In this document: piece after piece, positions 18,527 through 29,455 of the stretch
Numbering within the stretch: position 1 is the first letter of the stretch
Layout: every line of letters starts with the position of its first letter
DNA from: GCA-003244245 sp963712995
Lineage (GTDB): Bacteria; Actinomycetota; Actinomycetes; Mycobacteriales; Pseudonocardiaceae
Reading direction: 5' to 3'
Assembly: GCA_963712995.1 (NCBI GenBank)
Contig: CAVQKH010000016.1
Span: 1 to 64,000 of the forward strand
DNA: 64,000 bases
The notes under the pieces: model-generated
What the model was told of the DNA's origin: nothing
What the model saw: the letters and a program-made list of their open reading frames with translations, nothing else
The model's database searches: none
Position numbers and translations under genes: made by a program

Positions 18527-21031
18527 ATGACGCTCACCGAGGCGCTGCCCGGCTGTTCCGGGCCCGATGACCTGTTCGACACCTTCGCGGCCTGGGTATC
18601 GGGGCAGGGCCTGGTCCTGTACCCGGCCCAGGAGGAAGCCTTGATCGAGATCGTCTCAGGCTCGAATGTGATTTTGGCCACTCCGACCGGATCCGGTAAG
18701 AGCCTCGTTGCGACCGGCGCTCACGCCAGCGCGCTGGTGCTGCGCAGGCGCAGCATCTACACCGCTCCGATCAAGGCGCTGGTGTCGGAGAAATTCTTCG
18801 CCTTGTGCGAGGTCTTCGGTGCCGATCAGGTCGGCATGGCCACCGGTGACTCCAGCGTCAACGCCGATGCTCCCGTCCTGTGCTGCACGGCTGAGGTGCT
18901 GGCCAACATGGCGCTGCGCAGCGGGCCGGACACCGACGTCGGCGTGGTCGTGATGGATGAGTTCCACTTCTATGCCGACCCGGATCGCGGCTGGGCATGG
19001 CAGGTACCGCTGCTCGAGCTGCCGAGAGCCCAGTTCCTGCTGATGTCCGCGACGCTGGGCGATGTCGGCTTCTTCGAGCAGGACCTGACTCAGCGCACCG
19101 GCCGACCTACCGCGGTCGTGCGCTCCGCGCAACGCCCGGTTCCGCTGCATTACCGGTACGTGAGCACACCACTGCACGAGACGCTGGAAGAACTGCTGGC
19201 GACCAACTGCGCGCCGGTCTATGTGGTGCACTTCACCCAGGCCTCGGCCGCCGAGCAGGCCCAGGCGCTGACGAGCATCAATGTCTGCAGCCGCGTGGAG
19301 AAGGACGCGATAGCGGAGCTGATCGGCGAGTTCCGGTTCACCGCCGGTTTCGGGCGGACGCTGTCCCGGTTGGTACGGCACGGGATCGGGGTGCACCACG
19401 CCGGGATGTTGCCCCGGTATCGCCGCCTGGTGGAACGGCTCGCCCAGTCCGGCCTACTGAAGATCATCTGTGGTACCGACACGCTCGGTGTGGGGATCAA
19501 CGTGCCGATCCGGACGGTGCTGCTCACCGCGCTGGCCAAATACGACGGGACGCGCACCCGCCACCTCACCGCCCGGGAATTCCACCAGATCTCCGGTCGG
19601 GCCGGGCGGGCTGGCTACGACACCGCAGGCACCGTCGTCGTGCAGGCTCCCGAGCACGTGGTGGACAACGCCAAAGCGGTGGCCAAGGCGGGCGACGATG
19701 CCCGCAAGCGTCGCAAGATCGTCCGCAAGAAACCCCCCGAGGGATCGGTGTCCTGGAGTGACCGGACCTTCGAGCGGCTGGTCGGGGCCGAGCCGGAGGC
19801 GTTGAGCTCCAGCTTTGCGGTCAGCCACGCAATGCTGCTCAACGTCGCCAACCGGCCCGGCGACGCGTTCACCGCGATGCGCCACCTGCTCACTGACAAC
19901 CACGAGGACCGCCCCGCGCAGCGTCGGCACATCCGCCGGGCGATCGCCATCTACCGCGCGTTGCTCGCCGCCGGTGTCATCGAGCGGTTGCCGGTCCCGG
20001 ATGCCGAGGGCCGCACCGTGCGGCTGACCGGGGACCTGCAACTCGACTTCGCGCTCAACCAGGCGCTGTCACCGTTCGCACTGGCCGCGATCGAGCTGCT
20101 GGATCCGGACTCGGTCGACTACCCGCTGGAGGTCCTGTCGATCCTCGAAGCCACCCTGGACGACCCGCGGCAGGTCCTGGGTGCGCAATTGTCCAAGGCC
20201 AAGGGCGAGGCAGTGGCGGCGATGAAGGCCGAGGGCATCGAGTACGAGGAGCGGATGCGCCTGCTCGAGGACGTGAGCTACCCGATGCCGCTGGCGCAGC
20301 TGCTCGAGGCCGCGTTCGAGACCTACCGGCAGGGCCACCCGTGGGTGGCCGATCACCGCCTGTCGCCCAAGTCGGTGGCCCGGGATCTCGCCGAGCGAGC
20401 GATGACCTTCACCGAGTACGTCGGCCACTACGGCCTGGCCCGCTCCGAGGGGCTGGTGCTGCGGTATCTGGCCGACGCCTACCAGGCGCTGCGACGCACG
20501 GTTCCGGAGGAGGCCAAGACCGACGCGCTGCGCGACCTCGAAGAGTGGCTCGGCGAGTTGGTCCGCCAGGTCGACTCCAGCTTGCTCGACGAGTGGGAGA
20601 AGCTGCGGGATCCCCAGGCTCAGCAGTCGGTAACGGCACCGGTGGACCACCGGCCGCCGCCGGTCACGGCGAACGCGCGGGCCTTCCGGGTGCTGGTGCG
20701 CAACGCACTGTTCCGCCGGGTGGAACTGGCTGCCCGGCAATGCTGGGATGAACTCGGTGAGCTCGACACGGACGCCGGGTGGGACGCGCAGTCCTGGCGG
20801 GAGGCCGTGGAGCCCTACTTCGCCGAACACCGCGAGATCGGCACCGGCGCGGACGCTCGCGGCCCGCAGCTACTGATGATCGACTACCAACCCGGCCAGT
20901 GGATCGTGCGGCAGATCCTGGACGATCCGGCCGGCCACCACGACTGGGCCATTAACGCCGAGGTCGATCTGGCCGCCTCCGACGAGGCCGGCATCGCCGT
21001 GCTGTGGGTGCGCACAGTGGAGCGACTGTAG
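18527..21031 (+). CDS. Superfamily 2 DExH helicase, Ski2/HelY-like
   Basis: 834 residues from an ATG at 18527. The Walker A loop ILATPTGSGKSLVATGAH (near residue 53), DExH box VVVMDEFHFYADPDRGW (near 144), LLMSATLGD (near 171), and motif VI FHQISGRAGRAGYDT (near 354) are intact. The rest (KYDGTRTRHLTAREF, a winged-helix region, and a C-terminal helical domain) follows the Ski2-like pattern and matches the DEAD/DEAH proteins of actinobacteria related to HelY. Probable ATP-dependent RNA or DNA unwinding; the substrate is unknown. It stands alone, divergent from the kinase gene. Confidence 0.9.
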   Translation: MTLTEALPGCSGPDDLFDTFAAWVSGQGLVLYPAQEEALIEIVSGSNVILATPTGSGKSLVATGAHASALVLRRRSIYTAPIKALVSEKFFALCEVFGADQVGMATGDSSVNADAPVLCCTAEVLANMALRSGPDTDVGVVVMDEFHFYADPDRGWAWQVPLLELPRAQFLLMSATLGDVGFFEQDLTQRTGRPTAVVRSAQRPVPLHYRYVSTPLHETLEELLATNCAPVYVVHFTQASAAEQAQALTSINVCSRVEKDAIAELIGEFRFTAGFGRTLSRLVRHGIGVHHAGMLPRYRRLVERLAQSGLLKIICGTDTLGVGINVPIRTVLLTALAKYDGTRTRHLTAREFHQISGRAGRAGYDTAGTVVVQAPEHVVDNAKAVAKAGDDARKRRKIVRKKPPEGSVSWSDRTFERLVGAEPEALSSSFAVSHAMLLNVANRPGDAFTAMRHLLTDNHEDRPAQRRHIRRAIAIYRALLAAGVIERLPVPDAEGRTVRLTGDLQLDFALNQALSPFALAAIELLDPDSVDYPLEVLSILEATLDDPRQVLGAQLSKAKGEAVAAMKAEGIEYEERMRLLEDVSYPMPLAQLLEAAFETYRQGHPWVADHRLSPKSVARDLAERAMTFTEYVGHYGLARSEGLVLRYLADAYQALRRTVPEEAKTDALRDLEEWLGELVRQVDSSLLDEWEKLRDPQAQQSVTAPVDHRPPPVTANARAFRVLVRNALFRRVELAARQCWDELGELDTDAGWDAQSWREAVEPYFAEHREIGTGADARGPQLLMIDYQPGQWIVRQILDDPAGHHDWAINAEVDLAASDEAGIAVLWVRTVERL

Positions 21032-21044
21032 GGGCCTGCCCCGA

Positions 21045-21818
21045 TCACAGCCGCTGCAAGCCGTTGAGCACCCGCTGCATCAGAACGAGGTCCGGCGCGG
21101 CATCAGCGGAACCGGCGGTGCGGTGCACCGCAACACTGCCGACCTCGGCCATGTCTCCCAGCACCACTCGAACCACCCCCAGCGGCATCGACATCAACGC
21201 GGCGAGCTCTGCGACCGAACGCGGAGCTGCGCACAGTGTCAGGATCGTGCGGTGCTCCGGTGGGGCCGTGGGATCCATCGGCTGACCGGTTGCCGAGATC
21301 AAGGTCTCGAAGGACAGTTCGTAGCGCGAGGCGGTCCGTCCGCCGGTCCAGAAATAGGGCCGCACCAGGCCCCCGGTCTCCTGGACGGCCTCCAAATCTG
21401 ACCAGTCGACCCACTCGGCACCGTCAACCCACGAGGACTCAGCCACCGGCGAGGTGATCGCCGACGCTGGTGCAGGCTGCTCCTGGTGAGGTGACGGCGC
21501 CACGCCAGTGGTCATCGTCGAGTCGGTGTTCTCCGATTTGGTGTTCGGTGAACCATCGGGGTTCGACGGTGCCGATTCGGGGCGCTCCGGATCCCCTCTT
21601 TTCGGCCGCCGACGTTTCGATAGCGATCGAAACCGGGCGCCGGTCGGCCGTTCGTCACCCTGATGGCGGGTCCCACCGGCTTCCTCCTCCGACTGCTGAA
21701 TCGCCCGGCTGCGGCGTCCCGCCGCGCCACCGAACCGGGCACCGGTAAGGCCGACCACGACATCGTCGGTGGAGCGATGTCCCCCTGTTTGGTGCTCTGA
21801 GCCCACGGCGCGGCACAT
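21045..21818 (-). CDS. DUF742 domain protein with long disordered N-terminus
   Basis: 257 residues from the first ATG, or shorter if a downstream start is used, since no ribosome site stands out. The first 125 residues are Arg/Ser/Pro/Glu-rich and probably disordered. The DUF742 domain begins near VRPYFWTGGRTASRYELSFE and contains LTLCAAPRSVAELAALMSMP and LGVVRVVLGDMAEVGSV. DUF742 proteins usually accompany a sensor kinase, a roadblock protein and a small GTPase (conservon). Here it is single, 13 bases from the convergent helicase gene. Confidence 0.75.
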   Translation of the reverse strand: MCRAVGSEHQTGGHRSTDDVVVGLTGARFGGAAGRRSRAIQQSEEEAGGTRHQGDERPTGARFRSLSKRRRPKRGDPERPESAPSNPDGSPNTKSENTDSTMTTGVAPSPHQEQPAPASAITSPVAESSWVDGAEWVDWSDLEAVQETGGLVRPYFWTGGRTASRYELSFETLISATGQPMDPTAPPEHRTILTLCAAPRSVAELAALMSMPLGVVRVVLGDMAEVGSVAVHRTAGSADAAPDLVLMQRVLNGLQRL

Positions 21819-21897
21819 TAGGACGTCGGTGTGAACGGGTGGTAACAGGGGGTGTTTGCCCGGTTACTTCTGGCCGATGATAAAGACGGAGGTCGCC

Positions 21898-22461
21898 TCA
21901 GGCCGGTTCGTTACCCGGCTTCCACTTGATCCCGCATCCGACGCTGGGCATCTGCGGTTGCGTTACCGGCTGTCCAGCCACCACCAGTTCCAGCGCTGCC
22001 CGCAACGCCCGACCGGTCACCGGAGCGTCGTTGCGCGGCCGGGACTCATCGAACTCACCTCGGTAGGCGAGCTTGCGGTCGGCGTCGTAGAGGAAGATAT
22101 CCGGGGTGCAGGCGGCTCGGTAGGCCAGCGCGACCTGCTGGGTCTCGTCGAGCAGGTAGGGAAAGCCGAACCCGGCCCGGTGGACCTGTTCGGTCAGCCC
22201 AGCCGGACCGTCGTCGGGATAGTTGTCGATGTCGTTGCTGCAGATCGCCACTGCGGCCACGTCCCTGGCATGTTCGGTGACGAGCGAGCCGAGTTGGCGC
22301 TCAAGGTGCCGGACATAGGGACAGTGGTTGGACAGAAACATCACCAGCAGCGGCCGACCGGCGGGGAGATCGTCAGAGCTGACGATCCGGCCGTCGAGAG
22401 ACGGCAGCGCGAACGGCGGCGCGGGTGTGCCGAGGGGGACCATGAAGGAGTTCACTGCCAT
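21898..22461 (-). CDS. Thioredoxin-fold redox protein
   Basis: 187 residues with a thioredoxin/AhpC-type fold: GTPAPPFALPSLDGRIV, then LLVMFLSNHCPYVRHLERQL, where a single Cys (CPY) replaces the CxxC motif. TPDIFLYDADRKLAYRGEFD and the C-terminal PSVGCGIKWKPG are characteristic of this peroxiredoxin-like group, whose second Cys lies near the end. It probably acts as a cytosolic thiol oxidoreductase; its substrate is not known. There is no signal peptide. A strong hairpin 59 bases upstream separates it from the preceding gene. Confidence 0.85.
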   Translation of the reverse strand: MAVNSFMVPLGTPAPPFALPSLDGRIVSSDDLPAGRPLLVMFLSNHCPYVRHLERQLGSLVTEHARDVAAVAICSNDIDNYPDDGPAGLTEQVHRAGFGFPYLLDETQQVALAYRAACTPDIFLYDADRKLAYRGEFDESRPRNDAPVTGRALRAALELVVAGQPVTQPQMPSVGCGIKWKPGNEPA

Positions 22462-22519
22462 GCCTGCAAGTATTCATCAGTGGTGCGGGCGTGCACCGCA
22501 TCCCTGACCACCCCAGGCA

Positions 22520-22566
22520 CAGGCCCGTCGAACGGTCCACCACCGTGCACCGGTCCGACGGGCCTG
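22520..22566 (-). terminator. Hairpin terminator downstream of the antitoxin-like gene
   Basis: The 11-base arms 22520-22530 (CAGGCCCGTCG) and 22556-22566 (CGACGGGCCTG) pair perfectly, with weaker nested pairing inside. It lies between the small gene at 22616-22810 and the thioredoxin-like gene, both on the minus strand. No U-tract follows, as is common in actinobacteria. Confidence 0.6.
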
Positions 22567-22615
22567 GCTTCCAACGCTGACCGGGCCCCGGCCTGATCGG
22601 CTGCGTCAGGCTGCC

Positions 22616-22810
22616 TCAGGCCTCACTGCCCTGGAGCTTGCTCACCACGCCTTCGATCTGGTCATGGAACTTGCCCTTGGTGAGCTGATCGACGAGGCCG
22701 GCGGCCTGCACTGCGATCTTGGCAGCCGCTTCGGGGTTGGCCTTCGCGAAACGTCGGGCGCCTTCGATAACCCCTACCAGAACCACAAGCCTCTTCAGTT
22801 TCCCCAGCAT
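22616..22810 (-). CDS. Small antitoxin-like protein (MT0933/Rv0909 type)
   Basis: 64 residues from an ATG at 22810 with GGAGG close upstream. It starts MLGKLKRLVVLVGVIEGARR and ends LVDQLTKGKFHDQIEGVVSK; this second part resembles the KYSDKIDKAVDK pattern of the MT0933 antitoxin-like family. There is no adjacent toxin gene, so its role as an antitoxin is unproven. The hydrophobic first 20 residues followed by an amphipathic helix could also suggest membrane association. Confidence 0.55.
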   Translation of the reverse strand: MLGKLKRLVVLVGVIEGARRFAKANPEAAAKIAVQAAGLVDQLTKGKFHDQIEGVVSKLQGSEA

Positions 22811-22965
22811 TGTTTTCCTCCCTTTGACCGGCCACAGTCCCACGAGATCACCGCGAAGTGGCGAGGATACCGCGACCGGATCGGGACTGGGAGGATGGTC
22901 GGAGAAAAACGGCCACAAACCCCCGGTCAGGATCATCCGGTCAGGATTCCCTGACGAAGTGGCGG

Positions 22966-23343
22966 TCAGAATCCCATTGCCTGGGCGCGACGCTTCACTT
23001 CGCGACCCCGATCGGTTCTCAGGGCGCCGATCGGGGTGCCGGGCAGCGAATCCTCCGCGGTGAACAACCAGCGCAGGATCTCCTCGGTCGAGTAGCCGGC
23101 GTCGCGCAGCAACGTGATTGTGCCGGCCAGTCCCTTGACGATCGCATCGTCGCTGAGGAACTCGGCGGGCACCATCACGACGCCGTGACGGCGTACTCCC
23201 AGCAGTTGTCCGTCGCGCAGCATCTGATGCACCCGGGTTACCGGCAGTCCGAGCCGTTGCGCCACATCGGGTAGCGGCAGCACCACCACCTCGGGTTCGA
23301 GCACGTCCGGGGCGATTGGGAGGTCGCTCACAGTGGTCACCAT
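22966..23343 (-). CDS. Rv2175c-like DNA-binding protein, probable PknL substrate
   Basis: 125 residues. The helix-turn-helix VAQRLGLPVTRVHQMLRDGQ and the following MVPAEFLSDDAIVKGLAGTI, RDAGYSTEEILRWLFT and EVKRRAQAM match the M. tuberculosis protein Rv2175c, a DNA-binding protein phosphorylated by PknL. It is divergent from the pknL gene with 69 bases between the starts, the mycobacterial arrangement. The N-terminal MVTTVSD contains two Thr that could be the phosphorylation site (Rv2175c is phosphorylated near its N-terminus). The ATG at 23343 and the next codon (GTG) are both possible starts. Confidence 0.9.
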   Translation of the reverse strand: MVTTVSDLPIAPDVLEPEVVVLPLPDVAQRLGLPVTRVHQMLRDGQLLGVRRHGVVMVPAEFLSDDAIVKGLAGTITLLRDAGYSTEEILRWLFTAEDSLPGTPIGALRTDRGREVKRRAQAMGF

Positions 23344-23412
23344 GCCATACCCGCCAGCTGAGGCCCTTCCGCCGTTCGGGGAGCGCGGCGAGTCTCCTAC
23401 GATCCTCGAACT

Positions 23413-25389
<1,977 letters not shown>

Positions 25390-25393
25390 CCGC

Positions 25394-25438
25394 CACCGTC
25401 TTTCTGAACAGCACCGTCTTTTTGAACGACACCGTCGC
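25394..25438. repeat. 18-bp tandem repeat downstream of pknL
   Basis: CACCGTCTTTCTGAACAG (25394-25411) is followed by CACCGTCTTTTTGAACGA (25412-25429) and the start of a third unit. Each unit repeats the TTTCTGA/TTTTTGA of the gene end, so three stop codons lie in the same frame 18 bases apart. It fills the short gap between convergent pknL and aroG. Confidence 0.8.
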
Positions 25439-25440
25439 GC

Positions 25441-26829
25441 TCACGAGCGCAGCATCTCGGCGACCAGGAACGCCAGCTCCAAGGCCTGCTGGGTGTTCAG
25501 GCGTGGGTCGCAGGCGGTCTCGTAGCGGCCGGACAGATCAGCATCGGAGATGTCCTGGGCACCGCCGAGACACTCGGTGACGTCCTCGCCGGTGAGCTCC
25601 ACGTGGATCCCGCCGGGATGTGTACCCAGCGAGTGGTGCACCTCGAAAAAGCCCTGGACCTCATCGACCACCCAGTCGAAGTGCCTGGTCTTGTACCCGC
25701 TGGACGACTCGATGGTGTTGCCGTGCATCGGGTCGCACTGCCAGATCACCTGATGTCCGGTGGAGGTGACCTTCTGCACGATCTCTGGCAGCACGTCGCG
25801 GACCCGCTGTGCGCCCATCCGGGAGACCAGCGTGAGGCGGCCCGGCACACCCTGTGGGTCGAGCCGCTCGACGTACTCCACGGCCTGATCCGGCGTGATG
25901 CGCGGACCCAGCTTCAGCCCGATCGGATTGGCCAGGAGCTCGGCGAAGGCGATGTGCGCCCCGTCCAGCGCTCGGGTCCGCTCCCCCACCCACAGGAAAT
26001 GCGCGGACAGATCGTAGAGCTTGGGTTCCGGGCCGGAGCAGTCCAAGCGGAGCATGGCACGCTCGTAGTCGAGTACCAACGCCTCATGGCTGGCGTAGAT
26101 CTCGGTGGAGTGCAGTGAGGAGTCCTGCACACCGCACGCCGACATGAAACGCAGGCCCCGGTCGATCTCGCCGGCCAAGGCCTCATAGCGGGCCCCAGCC
26201 GGCGATCGGCGCACGAAATCCTTGTTCCAGTCGTGCACCCTGTGCAGGTCCGCCATGCCGGCCAGGGTCAGCGACCGCACCAGGTTCATCGCCGCGGCGG
26301 CGTTGGCATAGGCCCGGATCATCCGTGACGGGTCGTGCACCCGCGCCTCCGGAGTGGGCAGCAAAGAGTTGATCATGTCGCCGCGGTAGGACGCCAAGCC
26401 GAGCGCGTCGAGCGCCGCGGACCTCGGCTTGGCGTACTGCCCGGCCACCCGGCCCACCTTCACCACCGGAAGGCTCGACCCGTACGTGAGCACCACCGCC
26501 ATCTGGAGCAGCGTGCGGATGTTGCCCCGCAGATGCTGCTCGGTGTTATCGGCGAAGGTCTCGGCGCAGTCCCCGCCCTGCAGCAGAAATGCCTCGCCCC
26601 GGGCCACCGCGCCGAGCTGATCCCGAAGCTGGTCCACCTCGGGGGGCACGGTGATCGGGGGGACACTCTCCAAGACTGTTCGGATGTTGCGCACTGCGTC
26701 CGGGTCAGGCCAGCTCGGTTGTTGCAGCGCCGGCCGGGACAGCGCGTCATCGAGCTTGACGCGCAGATCAGCGGGCAGCGGTGGCAACTCCGGCAACGTG
26801 TCGATCGGAACGTCCACGGTCCAGTTCAC
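25441..26829 (-). CDS. aroG: 3-deoxy-D-arabino-heptulosonate 7-phosphate synthase, class II
   Basis: 462 residues, the plant-type (AroH/AroA-II) enzyme. It condenses phosphoenolpyruvate and erythrose-4-phosphate to open the shikimate pathway. Metal-binding Cys and the substrate pocket appear as FLLQGGDCAETF, RVAGQYAKPRS, YRGDMINS, WQCDPMHGNTIESSSGYKTR and GGIHVELTGEDVTECLGGAQ. Full length, with a GTG start at 26829. It stands alone on the minus strand in the conserved position near pknL (Rv2178c in M. tuberculosis). Regulatory inserts typical of actinobacterial enzymes cannot be judged in detail here. Confidence 0.96.
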   Translation of the reverse strand: MNWTVDVPIDTLPELPPLPADLRVKLDDALSRPALQQPSWPDPDAVRNIRTVLESVPPITVPPEVDQLRDQLGAVARGEAFLLQGGDCAETFADNTEQHLRGNIRTLLQMAVVLTYGSSLPVVKVGRVAGQYAKPRSAALDALGLASYRGDMINSLLPTPEARVHDPSRMIRAYANAAAAMNLVRSLTLAGMADLHRVHDWNKDFVRRSPAGARYEALAGEIDRGLRFMSACGVQDSSLHSTEIYASHEALVLDYERAMLRLDCSGPEPKLYDLSAHFLWVGERTRALDGAHIAFAELLANPIGLKLGPRITPDQAVEYVERLDPQGVPGRLTLVSRMGAQRVRDVLPEIVQKVTSTGHQVIWQCDPMHGNTIESSSGYKTRHFDWVVDEVQGFFEVHHSLGTHPGGIHVELTGEDVTECLGGAQDISDADLSGRYETACDPRLNTQQALELAFLVAEMLRS

Positions 26830-26902
26830 GGTGCTTGAGCGTATGGGGTGATGTGGGCTGCCGGTCCAGTGGGCCCATCGCGGGGCCTGGGAACCGGGCC
26901 TG

Positions 26903-27925
26903 TCAGCCGAAGAAGACCTCGGCCTCCTCGTAGCGACCCTGCGGCACCGTCTTGACCACGGCGGTGGCCTCGGCCAGCTTCACCCGGACGATATCGGTAC
27001 CACGCAGCGCGACCATCACGCCGCCCTCGCCGTCGTGCACCGCGTCGATCGCGTGCACCCCGAATCGGGTGGCCAACACCCGGTCGTAGGCGGTGGGCTT
27101 GCCACCACGCTGGATGTGGCCCAGCACGACGGCGCGGGATTCGGCCCCGGTGCGACGTGCGACCTCCTCGGCCAGCCAGTTGCCCACACCGCCGAGGCGC
27201 TTGTGGCCGAAGGCGTCGACCTCCGCGGCAGCAAGTTGCCCCGCACCGCCTTCTGGCATCGCGCCCTCGGCCACCACGACAATCGCGGCGTCATCCCGCT
27301 CGAGGCAGCGCAGGACCCACTGGCACACCCGATCGACGGAGAACGGGCGCTCCGGGATCAGGATCGCATTCGCCCCGCCGGCCATCCCGGAATGCAACGC
27401 GATCCAGCCCGCGTTGCGACCCATCACCTCGACGACCGCGGCCCGGTGGTGCGATTCGGCCGTGGTCCGCAACCGGTCGATCGCCTCGGTCGCGATGTGT
27501 ACCGCGGTGTCGAACCCGAAGGTGTAGTCCGTGGCGCTCAAGTCGTTGTCGATGGTCTTGGGCACGCCCACGACGAAAAGCCCGTCCTCGCTCAGCCGGC
27601 TGGCCACCCCGAGGGTGTCCTCGCCGCCGATCGCGATCAGGGCGTCCACGCCGTGCTCGGCGAGGGTCTGCTTGACCTGATCGGCACCGCCGTCGCGGTA
27701 GGGGTTGGTGCGCGAGGTGCGCAGGATAGTGCCGCCGAGCGGAAGGATGTGCTCCACGTCAGGCAGGCCGAGCGGCTGGATCAAGCCCTGCATCGGACCC
27801 CGCCAGCCATCCCGGAATCCGATGATCTCGTGCCCGTAGGTCTCGATGCCCTTGCGGACGACCGCCCGGATCACCGCATTGAGCCCGGGGCAGTCACCGC
27901 CTCCCGTGAGTATGCCGATGCGCAT
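26903..27925 (-). CDS. pfkA: 6-phosphofructokinase, probably pyrophosphate-dependent
   Basis: 340 residues. MRIGILTGGGDCPGLNAVIR, GGTILRTSRTNPY, VPKTIDNDLSATDYTFGFDT and EVMGRNAGWIALHSG are canonical for the fold. Two key positions are diagnostic. The loop that is GGDGS in ATP enzymes reads GGEDT, placing Asp at the E. coli 104 position. The loop PGTIDND reads PKTIDND, placing Lys at position 124. Both substitutions mark PPi-dependent enzymes, and the sequence resembles the Amycolatopsis methanolica PPi-PFK. It would therefore catalyse a reversible step of glycolysis. Single gene, about 70 bases upstream of aroG. Confidence 0.9.
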   Translation of the reverse strand: MRIGILTGGGDCPGLNAVIRAVVRKGIETYGHEIIGFRDGWRGPMQGLIQPLGLPDVEHILPLGGTILRTSRTNPYRDGGADQVKQTLAEHGVDALIAIGGEDTLGVASRLSEDGLFVVGVPKTIDNDLSATDYTFGFDTAVHIATEAIDRLRTTAESHHRAAVVEVMGRNAGWIALHSGMAGGANAILIPERPFSVDRVCQWVLRCLERDDAAIVVVAEGAMPEGGAGQLAAAEVDAFGHKRLGGVGNWLAEEVARRTGAESRAVVLGHIQRGGKPTAYDRVLATRFGVHAIDAVHDGEGGVMVALRGTDIVRVKLAEATAVVKTVPQGRYEEAEVFFG

Positions 27926-28006
27926 ATCGATTCGCCTTTCCCACTGCTGTACCGGACTGACGGCGAGAGCGTTTCACGAGGAGGATTGATACACCAAAGC
28001 GAGAGG

Positions 28007-28510
28007 TCATCGGGACCTGCTCTGCTGCGCCATGCGGTGTTGCTCGATCACCCGCCACCGGGCGAGGTTGTATCGGGCGTCGGCCACCGCGTCATGGGCG
28101 TCACCGGGCGGTGGGGGCAACGCCGGTTTGCCGGCGTCCTCCCAACGCTGCCTCAGGTCCCGGGTGAAGCGGGGAAGCGCTTTCGGCAACGCCGGCATCG
28201 GGCCCCACAGTTGGGCGAGGGCGACGTGGTCATAGGCGGCGAACCAGGCCCACAGCTCCACCCGCTCACCGGACGCGGTGAGAAACGCCAGCAGCGTGTC
28301 GCGGATCTCCGCCCGGCTGCGCCAGGCTCGGTCGGCCGGCGATGGCAGCTTGGGCAGCACGTGCGATCGGACCCACTCACCGGCCCGCTGCGGGTCGAAC
28401 TCGGTGGACACCGCGTAGTACTCGCCACCCTGCTCATCCACCACACCGATGGAGATCAGCTCGATGGTGACGCCGTCCTCGATGAACTCGCAGTCGTAGA
28501 AGAACCGCAC
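28007..28510 (-). CDS. 3'-5' exoribonuclease, Rv2179c type
   Basis: 167 residues from a GTG at 28510. The DEDD nuclease residues are in FFYDCEFIEDG (Asp, Glu at the first site), WAWFAAYDHVALAQLWG and DAHDAVADARYNLARW (His and Asp of the third). The sequence is close throughout to the M. tuberculosis exoribonuclease Rv2179c (VVDEQGGEYYAVSTEFDPQR). It probably trims RNA 3' ends with Mg2+. It is downstream of the acyltransferase gene on the same strand. Confidence 0.88.
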   Translation of the reverse strand: MRFFYDCEFIEDGVTIELISIGVVDEQGGEYYAVSTEFDPQRAGEWVRSHVLPKLPSPADRAWRSRAEIRDTLLAFLTASGERVELWAWFAAYDHVALAQLWGPMPALPKALPRFTRDLRQRWEDAGKPALPPPPGDAHDAVADARYNLARWRVIEQHRMAQQSRSR

Positions 28511-28549
28511 GACAAGCCAGCCTACGCAGCTCCGGCGCACCAGCAGCGA

Positions 28550-29257
28550 TCAGGACGCCTTGAGGGTCAGCCGTGGTGGTGCGGCTTCGCGCTCCTTGAC
28601 CGACGTTGCGTAGATGTCGACGTACTCCTGGCCGGAGAGGTCCATCAACGAATACATGATCTCGTCAACCATGGACCGCTCGACGAAGCGATCACCGGCC
28701 AGACCCGCGTAACGAGTGAAATCCAGCGGTGCACCGAAGCGAATCTCCACCGGATGCGGTCGCCACATCTTGGTGCCGGCCGGACTGACCTTGTCGGTGC
28801 CCACCATGACGACCGGGATCACCGGAACACCGGCTTCCAACGCCATCCAGGCGACACCGGTCTTGCCCTTGTACAACCGGCCATCCGGAGAACGGGTGCC
28901 TTCCGGATAGATGCCGAGCAACTTACCCGCTCTCAACAACCGCACTCCGGTGTCCAGGGCGGCCTGGGCCGCGGACCCGCTGGAGCGGTCGATGGGGACT
29001 TGGCCGGCGGCGCTGAAGAACTGCCGCTTGAGCCATCCCCGCAGTCCCGGCGTGGTGAAGTACTCCCGCTTGGCCAGGAACGTGAGCCGTCGACGGATCA
29101 TCAGTGGCAGGAAGAACGAGTCTGCGACGGCGAGGTGATTGCTGGCCAGAATGGCCCCACCGCGCTTGGGAATATGCTCGGCACCTCGGACCTGCGGATG
29201 GCACGTCAGCTTCATCACCGGGCCGAGCAGCAGGTGTTTGAGCAGCCAGTAGAACAC
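28550..29257 (-). CDS. 1-acyl-sn-glycerol-3-phosphate acyltransferase family
   Basis: 235 residues. The HX4D block is ASNHLAVADSFFLPLM, the substrate block is LLGIYPEGTRSPDGRLYKGK, and VPVIPVVMVGTDKV is the third conserved stretch of PlsC enzymes. It would transfer an acyl chain to lysophosphatidate or a related acceptor at the inner membrane. The N-terminal WLLKHLLLGPVMKL may anchor it. It corresponds in position to Rv2182c; the stop is 39 bases before the exoribonuclease start, so co-transcription is likely. Confidence 0.9.
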   Translation of the reverse strand: MFYWLLKHLLLGPVMKLTCHPQVRGAEHIPKRGGAILASNHLAVADSFFLPLMIRRRLTFLAKREYFTTPGLRGWLKRQFFSAAGQVPIDRSSGSAAQAALDTGVRLLRAGKLLGIYPEGTRSPDGRLYKGKTGVAWMALEAGVPVIPVVMVGTDKVSPAGTKMWRPHPVEIRFGAPLDFTRYAGLAGDRFVERSMVDEIMYSLMDLSGQEYVDIYATSVKEREAAPPRLTLKAS

Positions 29258-29455
29258 CGCCTACCGTTCCTCCTCGCTTTGCGGGCCGCAGCGTCGCCTA
29301 GCCTACGGAGCGCGGTATCCGGGGCACAACGGTGCCGCCGCGCAACCTCTGGATGCGGCACCGGCCGACCCTGGTTCGCTGCTGCGGGCAATTCACGATG
29401 GCCGGTACTGTCAGCGCAGCAGCGAACCCGTGAGCGCGGAGAGTGGTGCCGTCCG

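Noticed and set aside
27035..29455. Plus-strand open frame opposite pfkA, the exoribonuclease and the acyltransferase
   Set aside because: Only its last part (29456-29905) has a recognisable product; the rest is antisense to three well-supported genes.
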